From: Planctomycetota bacterium
Lineage (GTDB): Bacteria; Planctomycetota; J058; JAJDCP01
Assembly: GCA_029260765.1 (NCBI GenBank)
Contig: JAJDCP010000051.1
Location: forward strand, 22,919 to 86,918
Direction: 5' to 3'
DNA length: 64,000 nt
Shown: one piece after another, positions 1-8,170 of the stretch
How the letters are laid out: every line of letters starts with the position of its first letter
Numbering within the stretch: the stretch's first letter is position 1
Notes under the pieces: generated by a model
The model's input: the letters and a program-made list of their open reading frames with translations, nothing else
The model's database searches: none
What the model was told of the DNA's origin: nothing
Made by a program: the position numbers and the translations under genes

Positions 1-722
1 AGGCTCCGCGGATGGTCGCAGGGCTGGTAGGGATCGGCCTCGCCCTCATGGGGCTTGCGTTGCTCGAGCGGCGGCAAGGCACGCCAATCGCCGTAGGTCG
101 TCGTCAAGTAGAGCTCGGGTTGGGCCGGACAAGGATGCACGAAGCCTTCGAAGTCGATCGCGCTCAGCGGGAAGATCTGCTCCGGTTCGTAGCCCGGATG
201 CTGAAAGGTCGTGAACAGTCCCGCGTCGTCAGGCTCGAACACAAACAGGTCGACCTGCAGGCCGTTGTGCCAACGACACCAGCGATTCTGTTGGGTCCAT
301 TCGGTATAGCAGCTGTAGCGATCACGCAGCTTGCCGGGCACCCAACTGTCGTCGTAGGCGGGGTCTGTCGCCGGGACCTGCAAGAAGATGTCCGTCGGCA
401 GCTCGTGGGCGTGCACTTGGACCTTTTCGAAGTCTGCGCGCCGCATACCGAGGTCGATATCCCCATCCCAGGGCACGAAACCCCCATGCCGCACGGCGCC
501 GAGCAGAGTTCCCGAGTCCAGCCAATAGACGATGCCGTGCTTGCGGGCCAGGCAGTCGAACAGCCGCAACATGCGGATCAACACAAGCTGGCAGCTGCGA
601 GCGCGGTCTTCTGCCAGCTGCCGTACGTCGGGGCAGCTCTCCAGAGACAGCTCCGGAACCAGAGCGGCAAAGCTTTTGCTTGATGGGATGTCCAGGCTTC
701 CTTCCTCCCTGAGAGGCACCAT
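1..722 (-). CDS. LicD-family transferase, partial (C-terminus beyond window)
   Basis: LicD proteins belong to the nucleotidyltransferase fold and transfer phosphocholine or similar phospho-groups to surface glycans. The diagnostic stretch YWLDSGTLLGAVRHGGF followed by PWDGDIDLGM lies at about residues 55-80. Later blocks such as LQVDLFVFEPDD and a tail ending DHPRS also fit the family. The frame is open from ATG at 722 to base 1, about 240 residues, so the C-terminus is outside the window. It is divergent from the small gene and acyl-CoA dehydrogenase to its right. Substrate cannot be read from sequence; surface polysaccharide or lipid decoration is the likely role. Family is confident, exact start moderately so. 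Confidence 0.85.
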   Translation of the reverse strand, partial: MVPLREEGSLDIPSSKSFAALVPELSLESCPDVRQLAEDRARSCQLVLIRMLRLFDCLARKHGIVYWLDSGTLLGAVRHGGFVPWDGDIDLGMRRADFEKVQVHAHELPTDIFLQVPATDPAYDDSWVPGKLRDRYSCYTEWTQQNRWCRWHNGLQVDLFVFEPDDAGLFTTFQHPGYEPEQIFPLSAIDFEGFVHPCPAQPELYLTTTYGDWRALPPLEQRKPHEGEADPYQPCDHPRS

Positions 723-797
723 AGCGCAAAGCCACGAGCGATGGAACCGCACGGCCATGCGCCCCGCCTGACAAGGAAGAACCCGGGCTGTCCGACG

Positions 798-938
798 ATG
801 ACGCACTTCGTCAAGACGGTACGCCACGGTAACGAGGAGCCGACGGAGTATTCCTTGGACGGAACACATGATCTCGACTATCTTACGCAGTGCGTTATCC
901 GCGGCAAGAAAGTCGATCGGGAGGCAGATGATGAGTGA
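798..938 (+). CDS. Small hypothetical protein coupled to acyl-CoA dehydrogenase
   Basis: A 46-residue open frame starts MTHFVKTVRHGNEEPTEYSL and ends GKKVDREADDE. I do not recognise it. Its stop codon overlaps the start of the next gene, and that gene's Shine-Dalgarno (GGGAGG at 919-924) lies inside its last codons, which suggests translational coupling. It has no hydrophobic segment or cysteines and its C-terminus is acidic. An in-frame ATG at 741 would give 65 residues, but the added part looks random. It could be a genuine small protein or a leader peptide. Confidence 0.45.
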   Translation: MTHFVKTVRHGNEEPTEYSLDGTHDLDYLTQCVIRGKKVDREADDE

Positions 939-2733
939 TGCGACAATGAACGTACCCGCTGGTTGCAGCTGGCTGACCCAGGAAATCATGGAAAGCGTGC
1001 TGTTTTCGCCTGAGCAGATAGAAGAAGATCAGAAGCTGATCCTCGAGACCGCTCTCGGCTTCATCGAAGGCGAAGTCACGCCCAAAGCCGATGCCATCGA
1101 GCACATGGAGCCGGGCGTGGTGGACGGCCTGCTCAGGGCGGCCGGCGAGCTCGGCCTGCTCTCGATCGACGTACCCGAAGAATACGGCGGCCTCGCCGAG
1201 AGCAAAGTGACCTCCTGCCTGGTCAACGATGTGATGTCTGCGGCCGGTGGCTCTTTCAACGTCGCATTTGGCGGCCATGTCGGCATCGGCACCCTGCCCA
1301 TCGTGCACTTCGGCACCGAAGAGCAGAAAGAACGCTACCTGCCGAGGCTGGCCAGTGGCGAGTTGCTGGCCGCCTACGCCCTCTCCGAACCGGGTGCAGG
1401 GTCGGACGCGTTGTCGGCCAAGTGCACGGCCACGCTCAGCCCCGATGGCAAGCACTACATCCTCAACGGCACCAAGTCGTGGATCACCAATGCCGGCTTC
1501 GCCGACGTCTTCATCGTCTTCTCGAAGATCGACGGCACCGACTTCACGGCCTTCATCGTCGAAAAGGGCACCCCTGGCTTCTCGCTCGGCAACGAAGAGA
1601 AGAAGATGGGAATCAAGGGCTCTTCGACACGCCAGCTGATCTTCGAAGATGCCCCGATTCCGGCAGAGAACCTGCTCGGCAAGGTGGGCAAGGGCCACCG
1701 CATCGCCTTCGGCATCCTCAACCTCGGCCGACTCAAGCTCGGCTTTGGCTGTGTGGGCGGCTCGAAGAATCTGATCCAGGCCTCGGTCAAGTACGCCAAC
1801 GAGCGCAAGCAGTTCAAGAAGCCGATCAGCGATTTCGGCCTGATCCGCAAGAAGATCGCGGAACAGGCGATCCAGACCTTCGGGGCCGAGTCGCTCTGCT
1901 ACCACACCGCCGCGCTGTTCGATGCCGCCATCGACGGGGTCGACAAGAACCGCGCCGATGCCCGCGAGCAGGAAGTCAAATGCCTCGAGGAGTATGCCGT
2001 CGAGAGCGCCATCGCCAAGGTGCTCGGCAGCGAGTGCCTCGACTTCGTCGTCGATGAGGCCGTGCAGATCCATGGGGGCTATGGCTTCGTCGAGGAATAC
2101 TCGGTCGAGCGTCCGTACCGCGACTCAAGGGTCAACCGCATCTTCGAGGGCACCAACGAGATCAACCGCATGTTGATCCCTGGCTCGCTGATGAAGAAGG
2201 CGATGAAGGGTGAGCTCGACCTGATGACGCCGTTCTCGACTGTGGCAGCCGAGCTGAAGGCCGAAGGCTTCGGCGAGGTCGAGCCCAGCGGCGTGCTGCT
2301 CGACGACCTGCGCACGAGCATCCAGATGATGAAGAAGGGTGTGATCTTCGCGGCGGGTCGGGCGGTGCAGCAGCACATGATGGACCTGAAAGACCAGCAA
2401 CAGCTGCTCGGCGACCTGGCCGACCTGTTGAGCGCACTGTACGCCATGGAGACCAGCTATGCGCGCGTGCGGCAAGCGGTCGCCAAGACCTCGGCCGAAG
2501 TGCAGAAGCACGCCCTCGAGCTGCTGCACGCGCTCTGCCAGGACGGTGCGGAGATGATCGGCAACCGCGGCACGCGGCTGCTGCAGTCGTTGTGTGATGG
2601 CGGCAAGCTGCAGACCCTGCTCGGACGCTTCCGCAAGTGCCTGTGGGTGCCCTACGCCAACCCGTATGCTCTGCGCCAGAGCATCGCCCAGCGCCTGATC
2701 GAGCGCGAGAAGTATTACGTGGTCGAAGCATGA
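931..2733 (+). CDS. Acyl-CoA dehydrogenase, VLCAD/ACAD9-like long form
   Basis: This flavoprotein catalyses FAD-dependent alpha,beta-desaturation of acyl-CoA in beta-oxidation and passes electrons to ETF. At 600 residues it is the long, VLCAD-like form with an extra C-terminal helical domain, against about 380-400 for short forms. Signature 1 appears as YALSEPGAGSDALS near residue 150 and signature 2 as QIHGGYGFVEEYSVERPYRD near 380. FEGTNEIN follows, supplying the likely catalytic glutamate near residue 406. The start at 931 is chosen for GGGAGG six bases upstream; ATG at 928 is also possible. A secreted-protein gene overlaps its stop by ATGA. Chain-length preference is not determinable. Confidence 0.93.
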   Translation: MSDATMNVPAGCSWLTQEIMESVLFSPEQIEEDQKLILETALGFIEGEVTPKADAIEHMEPGVVDGLLRAAGELGLLSIDVPEEYGGLAESKVTSCLVNDVMSAAGGSFNVAFGGHVGIGTLPIVHFGTEEQKERYLPRLASGELLAAYALSEPGAGSDALSAKCTATLSPDGKHYILNGTKSWITNAGFADVFIVFSKIDGTDFTAFIVEKGTPGFSLGNEEKKMGIKGSSTRQLIFEDAPIPAENLLGKVGKGHRIAFGILNLGRLKLGFGCVGGSKNLIQASVKYANERKQFKKPISDFGLIRKKIAEQAIQTFGAESLCYHTAALFDAAIDGVDKNRADAREQEVKCLEEYAVESAIAKVLGSECLDFVVDEAVQIHGGYGFVEEYSVERPYRDSRVNRIFEGTNEINRMLIPGSLMKKAMKGELDLMTPFSTVAAELKAEGFGEVEPSGVLLDDLRTSIQMMKKGVIFAAGRAVQQHMMDLKDQQQLLGDLADLLSALYAMETSYARVRQAVAKTSAEVQKHALELLHALCQDGAEMIGNRGTRLLQSLCDGGKLQTLLGRFRKCLWVPYANPYALRQSIAQRLIEREKYYVVEA

Positions 2734-3299
2734 GGATCGGGCTTCTCTGCCTGTTCCTCTTCGCCGCCGGAGTCCGTGGCCAGTCGTTGGTCGCGGGCTC
2801 TGCGTTGTTGGCAGACAGCACAGGGGTGCTCGACGTGCTGCCCGCGCTGGTGCGGCTGCCGCTCAGCGAGGGCGAGGTCGAGCTGTTCCTGGCCGAGGTC
2901 GACACCGTCTGCCTGCGGCTCAAGCAGAACCCTCCCGAGCTGGTGGGCTCGTGGGTCCAGCGTCTCGGACAGCTGCGGGATCTGCCTCTCTGGCAAGGAC
3001 TGCGGCTGGATGCCGCGGCATTCCTCTGCCTCTCGTTCAAGCTGCATTTCACGCAGAGCCGGGGCCAACAGCCAGCCCTGGATGCCGCGCTGGAACGCCA
3101 GCTGCTCGACCTGGCAGCGCTGGACGCTCGGCCCGGCCTGACTGCGGAAATGCGCGCTGCGCTCAGCGAGGGGCGCGCCTTGTGTCGAGCGCTGCAGACG
3201 GCGCTGGCCGCCGTTCCGGCCGAAAACGCCGCCGTCTTCGCCGCCCGGCGTGACGAGCTCGATGCCGCGCTGGTCCGGCTGCGGGCGGCGCTTCCCTAG
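2730..3299 (+). CDS. Secreted hypothetical protein
   Basis: The 189-residue product starts MRIGLLCLFLFAAGVRGQSL, a clear signal peptide with probable cleavage near GVRG-Q. The mature part is helical and rich in Leu, Ala and Arg, with no cysteine pair or known motif I can name. Its ATG overlaps the acyl-CoA dehydrogenase stop by four bases, so the two are probably translated together although their cellular locations differ. It ends shortly before a convergent gene. Function unknown; a periplasmic helical-bundle protein is the most that can be said. Confidence 0.7.
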   Translation: MRIGLLCLFLFAAGVRGQSLVAGSALLADSTGVLDVLPALVRLPLSEGEVELFLAEVDTVCLRLKQNPPELVGSWVQRLGQLRDLPLWQGLRLDAAAFLCLSFKLHFTQSRGQQPALDAALERQLLDLAALDARPGLTAEMRAALSEGRALCRALQTALAAVPAENAAVFAARRDELDAALVRLRAALP

Positions 3300-3336
3300 T
3301 CTGGAGTTGGGCACTGGCCGGCGCCCGCCAACCAGC

Positions 3337-4239
3337 TCAGGCAGCCCGACTCTTCTCCGCATCCCCAGACCGCCCTCCCGTCAGACGCTCGCCCAACCAG
3401 GCGCCCCCCATAGTGGCCACGAAGGCGAAGACGATGGCCGCAAAGAAGCTGCCCGCGAGCGCCGCGGAGCCCTCACCGTCTTGCTCGGGCAGGACGAAGA
3501 GCGCGACGAAGGCGAAGACTGCCAGCAGCGGAAGCGCCGCACCAACCGCCGGCTCGAGCACTGTGCGCCCTGGCGAAGCCGCGCCAACAACCAGGCCGGT
3601 CAGGCAGCCTGCGGCGAGAAACAACAACACGGCGAGCGGCTCGAGCCGCGCCACACCGGCCAAGAGCTCGCTGTCCAGCACACCGGCCAGAACGCTGGCT
3701 CCCATGCAGGCGACGAGAAACAGCACCACCGTGGCGGCCGCCCACAACCAACGGAAGCCGCGACTCACCGCTTGGGCAACCTCTGGACGTTGTGCGACGG
3801 CCTGGCTGGTCTCCTTGCTCAGCTGGCGCACCCCCGCGGCATCGGTCCCGACGAGTTGTTCCCAGACGACATCAGCCAGGGTCGGCGGCTCGAGGCCCCA
3901 CTGATCGCCGAGGAACTTGAGCACCCGCAGCTCGCCACCGTGCCACTTCCGGTCGCGACGCGCCATCTGCAAGAGATCCTCGAACAGGGCCTTCCTGTGT
4001 ATGGGGCGCGTGATGCTCGCGGCGATGGCGGCCAGGTCGAGGCTGACCAGATCTCGGCTGCCCAGACGGCAACCGAGCTGAGCGCAGATATGCTGGATGA
4101 ACGCCAGCTCCTCGGGGCTCGCCTCAGAATCGACGTTGGCGAGCGTCACCAGGGCCAGAACGTACGCGCGGCGTTCAGCCTCGCTAAGCTCTTTGGCGGA
4201 CAGGCTCTCGCACGCAGAGCGCTGGGTGGGTTCAGCCAT
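3337..4239 (-). CDS. TerB-like domain membrane protein
   Basis: The first ~170 of 300 residues resemble the TerB/DjlA-N helical fold: acidic helices with ALVTLANVDSEASPEELAFI and later LLQMARRDRKWHGGELRVLK. TerB-type domains bind metals and sit in stress-related membrane complexes. The C-terminal half has about four hydrophobic segments (for example WLWAAATVVLFLVACMGASV and a final FFAAIVFAFVATMGGAWLGE). AGGAGG just upstream of ATG 4239 fixes the start; the frame stays open further upstream but that part is not protein-like. It is divergent from a GNAT gene. The TerB assignment is by pattern and moderate in strength. Confidence 0.7.
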   Translation of the reverse strand: MAEPTQRSACESLSAKELSEAERRAYVLALVTLANVDSEASPEELAFIQHICAQLGCRLGSRDLVSLDLAAIAASITRPIHRKALFEDLLQMARRDRKWHGGELRVLKFLGDQWGLEPPTLADVVWEQLVGTDAAGVRQLSKETSQAVAQRPEVAQAVSRGFRWLWAAATVVLFLVACMGASVLAGVLDSELLAGVARLEPLAVLLFLAAGCLTGLVVGAASPGRTVLEPAVGAALPLLAVFAFVALFVLPEQDGEGSAALAGSFFAAIVFAFVATMGGAWLGERLTGGRSGDAEKSRAA

Positions 4240-4389
4240 TGGACCTCCTGACTGGGGCACAGACGGGACAACCCCGGCAGCGGGAGAGATTGTATGCCAA
4301 GATACGTGCCGAGGTCGATGCAGAACAGCCTGGTGCCGACCCCATCCTTGACCGGCACAGCCGGTCCCAGACCCCAAGGAGACAAGCAA

Positions 4390-4935
4390 ATGAGCGAGGA
4401 AACAGCGGCCGCAACGAGCTATGGAATCGAGCTCATTGAGGAACATGTGCCTGCCGAGGTCATCGCAGACATCGAAGAGCTCCACGACAGGATCTTCGCA
4501 AGACCCCGCCGCCTGGGCCTGGCACGGGAGATGAACACCAGGCCACGCCAGCTGTTGGTGCTCGCCCGCGCGTCTGCGAACGGCTCCGTGCTGGGGTTCA
4601 AACTCGGCTACGAGCATCGCGTGCACACCTATTACAGTTGGCTGGGGGGCGTCGATCCCGACCACAGGAGGCGGGGCATCGCCCGCAGATTGATGGCGAG
4701 GCAACACGACTGGTGTGTGGCGCAGGGCTACGCTACCGTGCGTACCAAAACCCGCAATGAGTTCCGGCCCATGCTCATCCTCAACCTGATGTGCGGATTC
4801 CAGATCATCGGCCTCCTCAGCCGCCCCGATGCACCGCGTATCGTGATGGAGAAGACGCTGCGCCCTCTGCGACCGCTGCCAGACCCAGGCTCAGGCGAGG
4901 ATCCTCGCTTGCCAGGTAGGACCCCTCCCCTGTAG
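4390..4935 (+). CDS. GNAT-family N-acetyltransferase
   Basis: GNAT enzymes move an acetyl group from acetyl-CoA to an amine. The acetyl-CoA pyrophosphate-binding motif A is clear: GGVDPDHRRRGIARRLMARQ at about residues 85-105, with RRRGIA as the Q/R-x-x-G-x-G/A element. It is preceded by a strand (LGFKLGYEH) and followed by NEFRPMLILNLMCGFQIIG, the usual motif-B region. AAGGAG precedes ATG 4390, giving 181 residues; the frame is open upstream but lacks a ribosome site. The C-terminal 25 residues are Pro/Arg rich and may be an unstructured tail. Substrate unknown. Confidence 0.85.
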   Translation: MSEETAAATSYGIELIEEHVPAEVIADIEELHDRIFARPRRLGLAREMNTRPRQLLVLARASANGSVLGFKLGYEHRVHTYYSWLGGVDPDHRRRGIARRLMARQHDWCVAQGYATVRTKTRNEFRPMLILNLMCGFQIIGLLSRPDAPRIVMEKTLRPLRPLPDPGSGEDPRLPGRTPPL

Positions 4936-4938
4936 ATT
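4909..4938 (+). promoter_or_regulatory. Probable sigma-70 promoter
   Basis: TTGCCA and TAGATT are separated by 18 bases, just inside and after the end of the GNAT gene, placing transcription start about 65 bases before the next ATG at 5010. Confidence 0.4.
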
Positions 4939-5009
4939 GAACAACCTCCGGCGTGCGTGAGCGCTCGGGGCGTGAACCGAGACTGCAGCTGTTGCCCTGG
5001 GAGCCCCGC

Positions 5010-5843
5010 ATGCCGAACGCCACCGCCTGGATCGGCCCGGCCACGCTGACCGATCCCATCGTCTACGTTCCCGTGGCCCTCCTCCTGGTCATCGTGGGCA
5101 TCTTGGCCGCGCGCGTCCTGCTGGCACACAGCGATCGCCGCGGCCGCGAGACCCGCCTGGCGGCCTCGTGGCAGGCCCTGGGCCTCTCCGCAGACACTTT
5201 TGGACAGCCTGAAGAGCTGCCGATTCCGCAGATTCTCGGCTTCAAGTTTGCCCAGACAGTGCGCGGCGTCGAGAGCCTCCATCAGCTGCTCCAGGTCGAG
5301 ACAACAGAGGGGCTGCAGGCCAGCCTGGTCGTGGTCCAGTGCAAGGTGATGCGCAAGCAGGCGGGCGGCGGGCAGAAACTGACTCTCGCGCACGTCCACA
5401 TGGTGCGTATTGCAGGCATCGGCCTGAGCATGCCTGACTTCGTGCTGAAGACCAGGGCCGGAGGCATGCTTGGGATGTCGGTCGGCCGGCTCAAGCAGGA
5501 CCCACGTTTCGACAAACGTTACGCCTGTGAGGGAGAAGAATTCGCGCGCATCCGGGACTTTTTCAAAGCACCGATGTTGGAGGTCGCGCTAGGATTCCTG
5601 GACGCACCTCGCCGCGGCGGCCTGCTCTCGGTCAGCCTGGAAGCAGAGAGTGGGAGCTTCGTCGGGCCCCGCATAGAGAGCGACGGCCGCCAGTTGCTGG
5701 TGTCTCGCCCGCATGAGCTCGCATCGATCTCTGAGCTGAGCGCCCAGGCCTGCGCGGGCAAGCCTCTGACGTCCTATCACCGGCGTATTGTTTGCGAGGG
5801 CCTGGCGTTTGCACAGGCGATCCGCGCTGCGCAAAGCGGCTAG
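5010..5843 (+). CDS. Membrane-anchored hypothetical protein
   Basis: This 277-residue protein has one strong N-terminal membrane segment (residues ~13-35, YVPVALLLVIVGILAARVLL) followed by a soluble domain. The soluble part begins with RRGRETRLAASWQALGLSAD and has alternating hydrophobic strands (ASLVVVQCKVM, VALGFLDAPRRGG, GLLSVSLEAESG). I recognise no family. ATG 5010 is chosen because residues before it are not protein-like and a promoter-like sequence lies upstream. It is convergent with the FHA gene. The topology suggests a cytoplasmic domain tethered to the inner membrane. Confidence 0.65.
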   Translation: MPNATAWIGPATLTDPIVYVPVALLLVIVGILAARVLLAHSDRRGRETRLAASWQALGLSADTFGQPEELPIPQILGFKFAQTVRGVESLHQLLQVETTEGLQASLVVVQCKVMRKQAGGGQKLTLAHVHMVRIAGIGLSMPDFVLKTRAGGMLGMSVGRLKQDPRFDKRYACEGEEFARIRDFFKAPMLEVALGFLDAPRRGGLLSVSLEAESGSFVGPRIESDGRQLLVSRPHELASISELSAQACAGKPLTSYHRRIVCEGLAFAQAIRAAQSG

Positions 5844-5854
5844 CTAGCCGCCGG

Positions 5855-6151
5855 TCAGTTGATCAGCTGGATCCGCACATGGGTCAGCCCGATCTCGATG
5901 GTGTCGCCGTCTTTGAGCACCGCGTAGTCGATCTGCTGGTTGTTGACCTTGGTGCCATTACCGCTGCCGTAGTCACGGATCATGAACAGGCCATTGACCC
6001 CTTTGATACGACAGTGCTTGCGCGACACGCTTTGATCTTTCAGGCAGAAGTCGGCATCGGTGCCACGGCCCAAGGTGATCTCGGCATTGTCACTGAAGAT
6101 GCGCGTCAAGCCTTCTTCGGGTCCTTTGACGAGACACAGCTCTATCGGCAT
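5855..6151 (-). CDS. Stand-alone FHA domain protein
   Basis: The 98-residue product is one forkhead-associated domain, which reads phosphothreonine on partner proteins, usually targets of Ser/Thr kinases. The diagnostic residues are all present: GRGTDADFCLKD, then SVSRKHCRI with the binding Ser-Arg-x-His, then GSGNGTKVNNQ. Its size equals a bare FHA domain with no fused partner. No kinase gene is nearby in this window. It is convergent with the gene on its left and divergent from a lipoprotein gene on its right. Confidence 0.9.
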   Translation of the reverse strand: MPIELCLVKGPEEGLTRIFSDNAEITLGRGTDADFCLKDQSVSRKHCRIKGVNGLFMIRDYGSGNGTKVNNQQIDYAVLKDGDTIEIGLTHVRIQLIN

Positions 6152-6269
6152 AGCGTTCCCCTGCAGGCACTCAGGTCTTAAGATAGCGATTCCGTCTGGG
6201 GAAGAAAGACCTTTTTACGGGGGCCCCCGGCCGTGCCCGAGGCGTCGGGCTTCCCTGAGGAGTGCCTCC

Positions 6270-6806
6270 ATGCGACGCTGTGCCCTGTCGATCCTGCTGC
6301 TGGTTTCCGCCTGTTCGTCGCCTGAAGAACCGTCGCCACCAGCCCCGTTGACCACACTCGAGCCTGTCTTCGAGCAAGTCGCAAGCTACATCGAGCTCAA
6401 CGGCTCCTGGCCAGACCGACTCGACCCGCTGATCGGACCTGACGGCATGGCGGGGGGGCTGCCCCTGCAGAGCCACATCCTGCAGCCAGAAGCTGAAGCC
6501 GCGCTGCGCGCCAGGGGCCTGCTCCAACTTGCTCGCACAGACACGGCCCACGGAGAAGTGGCTGCCCTGACGGCGGAGGCCCGCACCGCCTGGAAGCTCG
6601 GCGCCGGCCCAGTCCTGGCCTTCGGTCTGCACGAGGAATGCAGCCTGGTCAGGGGCACGCGCCCCGCACACCTGCCGCGCGCGCCGCGCGACCCGAACGC
6701 GCAGTACCCCTTCTTCCTGTTTCTTGTCGACCTCAGCGGCGGGGATGCAACCTGGGCCGGCGTGCTTTCCCCTGATGGGCTGCAGCTCATCCGACCCGGC
6801 TCCTGA
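6270..6806 (+). CDS. Hypothetical lipoprotein
   Basis: The 178-residue product starts MRRCALSILLLVSACSSPEE, with a lipobox (VSAC) and Ser-Ser after the lipidation cysteine, which favours outer-membrane sorting in many Gram-negatives. GAGGAG precedes the ATG. The mature protein contains WPDRLDPLIGPDG and a C-terminal strand pattern YPFFLFLVDLSGGDATWAGV. These vaguely recall type II secretion pseudopilin-like lipoproteins, but I cannot assign a family. It is convergent with the universal stress protein gene. Confidence 0.7.
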   Translation: MRRCALSILLLVSACSSPEEPSPPAPLTTLEPVFEQVASYIELNGSWPDRLDPLIGPDGMAGGLPLQSHILQPEAEAALRARGLLQLARTDTAHGEVAALTAEARTAWKLGAGPVLAFGLHEECSLVRGTRPAHLPRAPRDPNAQYPFFLFLVDLSGGDATWAGVLSPDGLQLIRPGS

Positions 6807-6824
6807 GGCAACGCCAGGCCGGGT

Positions 6825-7337
6825 TCAACGGGCCTTGTTGCGCCCGTTGTTTCTCTGGGCGAGCAACCGCTCGCTCTTGCGCGTCGCCGCGGTGACCGGC
6901 ACCAACAGCACCGGGCAGGGCGCCTGGCGCAGGACCCGATCCGCCACGCTCCCTAACAGCAGGCGTTTGAAGCCCGAGCGGCCGTGGGTAGCCATACAGA
7001 TCAGATCGGTATCGAGTTCCCTCGCGGCGGCCAGGATCTCGGCCGCGGGCTCGCCAACGACGACCTTGGCCGACCTGGCGGTCTCGGGTCGCAGATAGCG
7101 CTGGAGCAACTCGGGAGCCTGATCCATCGCCCGTTCGCGGGTTGCATTTGTCAGGTCTTGAAGCAGATCGAGCTGCTGGGCATAGACCCCCGCAATCACA
7201 GGCCCGACGACCGCGGGCTCGACCACGACCAGGACGGTCACGTGGGCCGAGAAGGTCTCCGCGAGTTTCGCAAGCGGGCGCAAAGCGACCTCCGACTCCG
7301 GAGACAGGTCTGTGGGGAAGAGGATGTGGTGGAACAT
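6825..7337 (-). CDS. Universal stress protein, single UspA domain
   Basis: The product has 170 residues. The N-terminus MFHHILFPTDLSPESEVAL and the glycine-rich ATP-binding element GRSGFKRLLLGSVADRVLRQ (G-x2-G-x9-G-S) followed by CPVLLVPV are diagnostic of the ATP-binding UspA subclass. It ends in a basic tail (AQRNNGRNKAR) beyond the usual domain length of about 145. USPs of this class accumulate under energy or respiratory stress. It is transcribed away from the Rieske/cytochrome b operon and shares its intergenic region, so a role in respiratory stress is plausible but inferred. Confidence 0.9.
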   Translation of the reverse strand: MFHHILFPTDLSPESEVALRPLAKLAETFSAHVTVLVVVEPAVVGPVIAGVYAQQLDLLQDLTNATRERAMDQAPELLQRYLRPETARSAKVVVGEPAAEILAAARELDTDLICMATHGRSGFKRLLLGSVADRVLRQAPCPVLLVPVTAATRKSERLLAQRNNGRNKAR

Positions 7338-7570
7338 AGCAGCTCACTCCCAGCACATCGGAGTGGATCTCGCCCATTCCGACAGCGCGCTCGCAGTACC
7401 TGCCCTTCCTCCAGCAACCCCGGGACCATCCCACGCTAAGCCTGAAAAGCAGAGACTCGCGGATTCCGGTTACATCGTAGTAGCGGATGCATCGCAGGGC
7501 GTGTAGAAAGAGTAACCACGAGAACATCAGCTTCGAGCAACGTGCCGCGGACAGCCAAGTTTCGTCTGGT

Positions 7571-7586
7571 TGGTACGGACCTTGCT
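7571..7586 (+). promoter_or_regulatory. Sigma-54 (-24/-12) promoter of the Rieske/cytochrome b operon
   Basis: TGGTACGGACCTTGCT matches the sigma-54 consensus TGGCAC-N5-TTGCW with one change, and has the invariant GG-N10-GC spacing. Transcription would begin near 7597, upstream of the TTG start at 7625. A sigma-54 activator gene lies 4.5 kb downstream. Confidence 0.7.
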
Positions 7587-7624
7587 CTAGCGAAGCGCAC
7601 ACACGCCAGAGTGAGGACGACCTC

Positions 7625-8170
7625 TTGTCGGACGTACAGCCAGAAGACGCTCCCAGCACGCAAGAGCCAGAGCCAGCCCACCCAGCAGGCAACGATACGC
7701 GGCGCGACTTCCTGGGCCGCGCGGGGGGCGTTGCCCTGATCGGCGGCGTGGTGGCCAGCTACGGTTCGCTGGCGGCCGTCGCCGGCCGCTTCATGTTCCC
7801 CGAGCCAGATGGCGGCAAGGTCTGGGTCTATGCCGCCCGCCTGGCCGACGTGGCGGTGGGGCAGGCTCTGAGCTTCAGCACGCCCTCGGGGGCGCGCTTG
7901 ACCATCGCCCGCACCAAAGACACGGGCGGCGCAGAGGATTTCATCGCGCTCTCCAGCGTCTGCCCCCATCTGGGCTGCCAGGTGCACTGGGAAGAGCAGA
8001 ACGACCGCTTCTTCTGTCCCTGCCACAACGGAGTCTTTGACCCTGAGGGGCGTGGCATCGGCGGCCCGGTCCTCGACGCAGGGCAGTCGCTGGCGAGCTA
8101 TCCGCTCCGAGCCGAGAACGGCCTGTTGTTCATCGAAGTCGATGCTCCTGTACAGGGAGGCGCGGCATGA
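7625..8170 (+). CDS. Rieske iron-sulfur protein of a bc-type complex
   Basis: This is the 2Fe-2S subunit that takes one electron from quinol at the Qo site of a bc1/b6f-type complex. Residues ~23-50 carry a twin-arginine-like RRDFLGRAGG followed by one membrane anchor. The cluster motifs are CPHLGC near residue 112 and CPCHNGVFDPEG near 132, each giving Cys and His ligands. The TTG start at 7625 (181 residues) is chosen for GAGGA upstream and because the sigma-54 transcription start would fall after the alternative ATG at 7487. Its stop overlaps cytochrome b by ATGA. Confidence 0.93.
   Translation: MSDVQPEDAPSTQEPEPAHPAGNDTRRDFLGRAGGVALIGGVVASYGSLAAVAGRFMFPEPDGGKVWVYAARLADVAVGQALSFSTPSGARLTIARTKDTGGAEDFIALSSVCPHLGCQVHWEEQNDRFFCPCHNGVFDPEGRGIGGPVLDAGQSLASYPLRAENGLLFIEVDAPVQGGAA

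Noticed and set aside
12..683. 223-codon plus-strand frame at the left edge
   Set aside because: Antisense to the LicD-family signature on the minus strand.
895..2073. 392-codon open frame on the minus strand inside the acyl-CoA dehydrogenase gene
   Set aside because: It is antisense to a strongly conserved enzyme and its translation is a compositional shadow without recognisable motifs.
7487..7624. ATG 7487 as the Rieske start
   Set aside because: Upstream of the sigma-54 transcription start, with no ribosome site, and it encodes residues unlike a Rieske leader.
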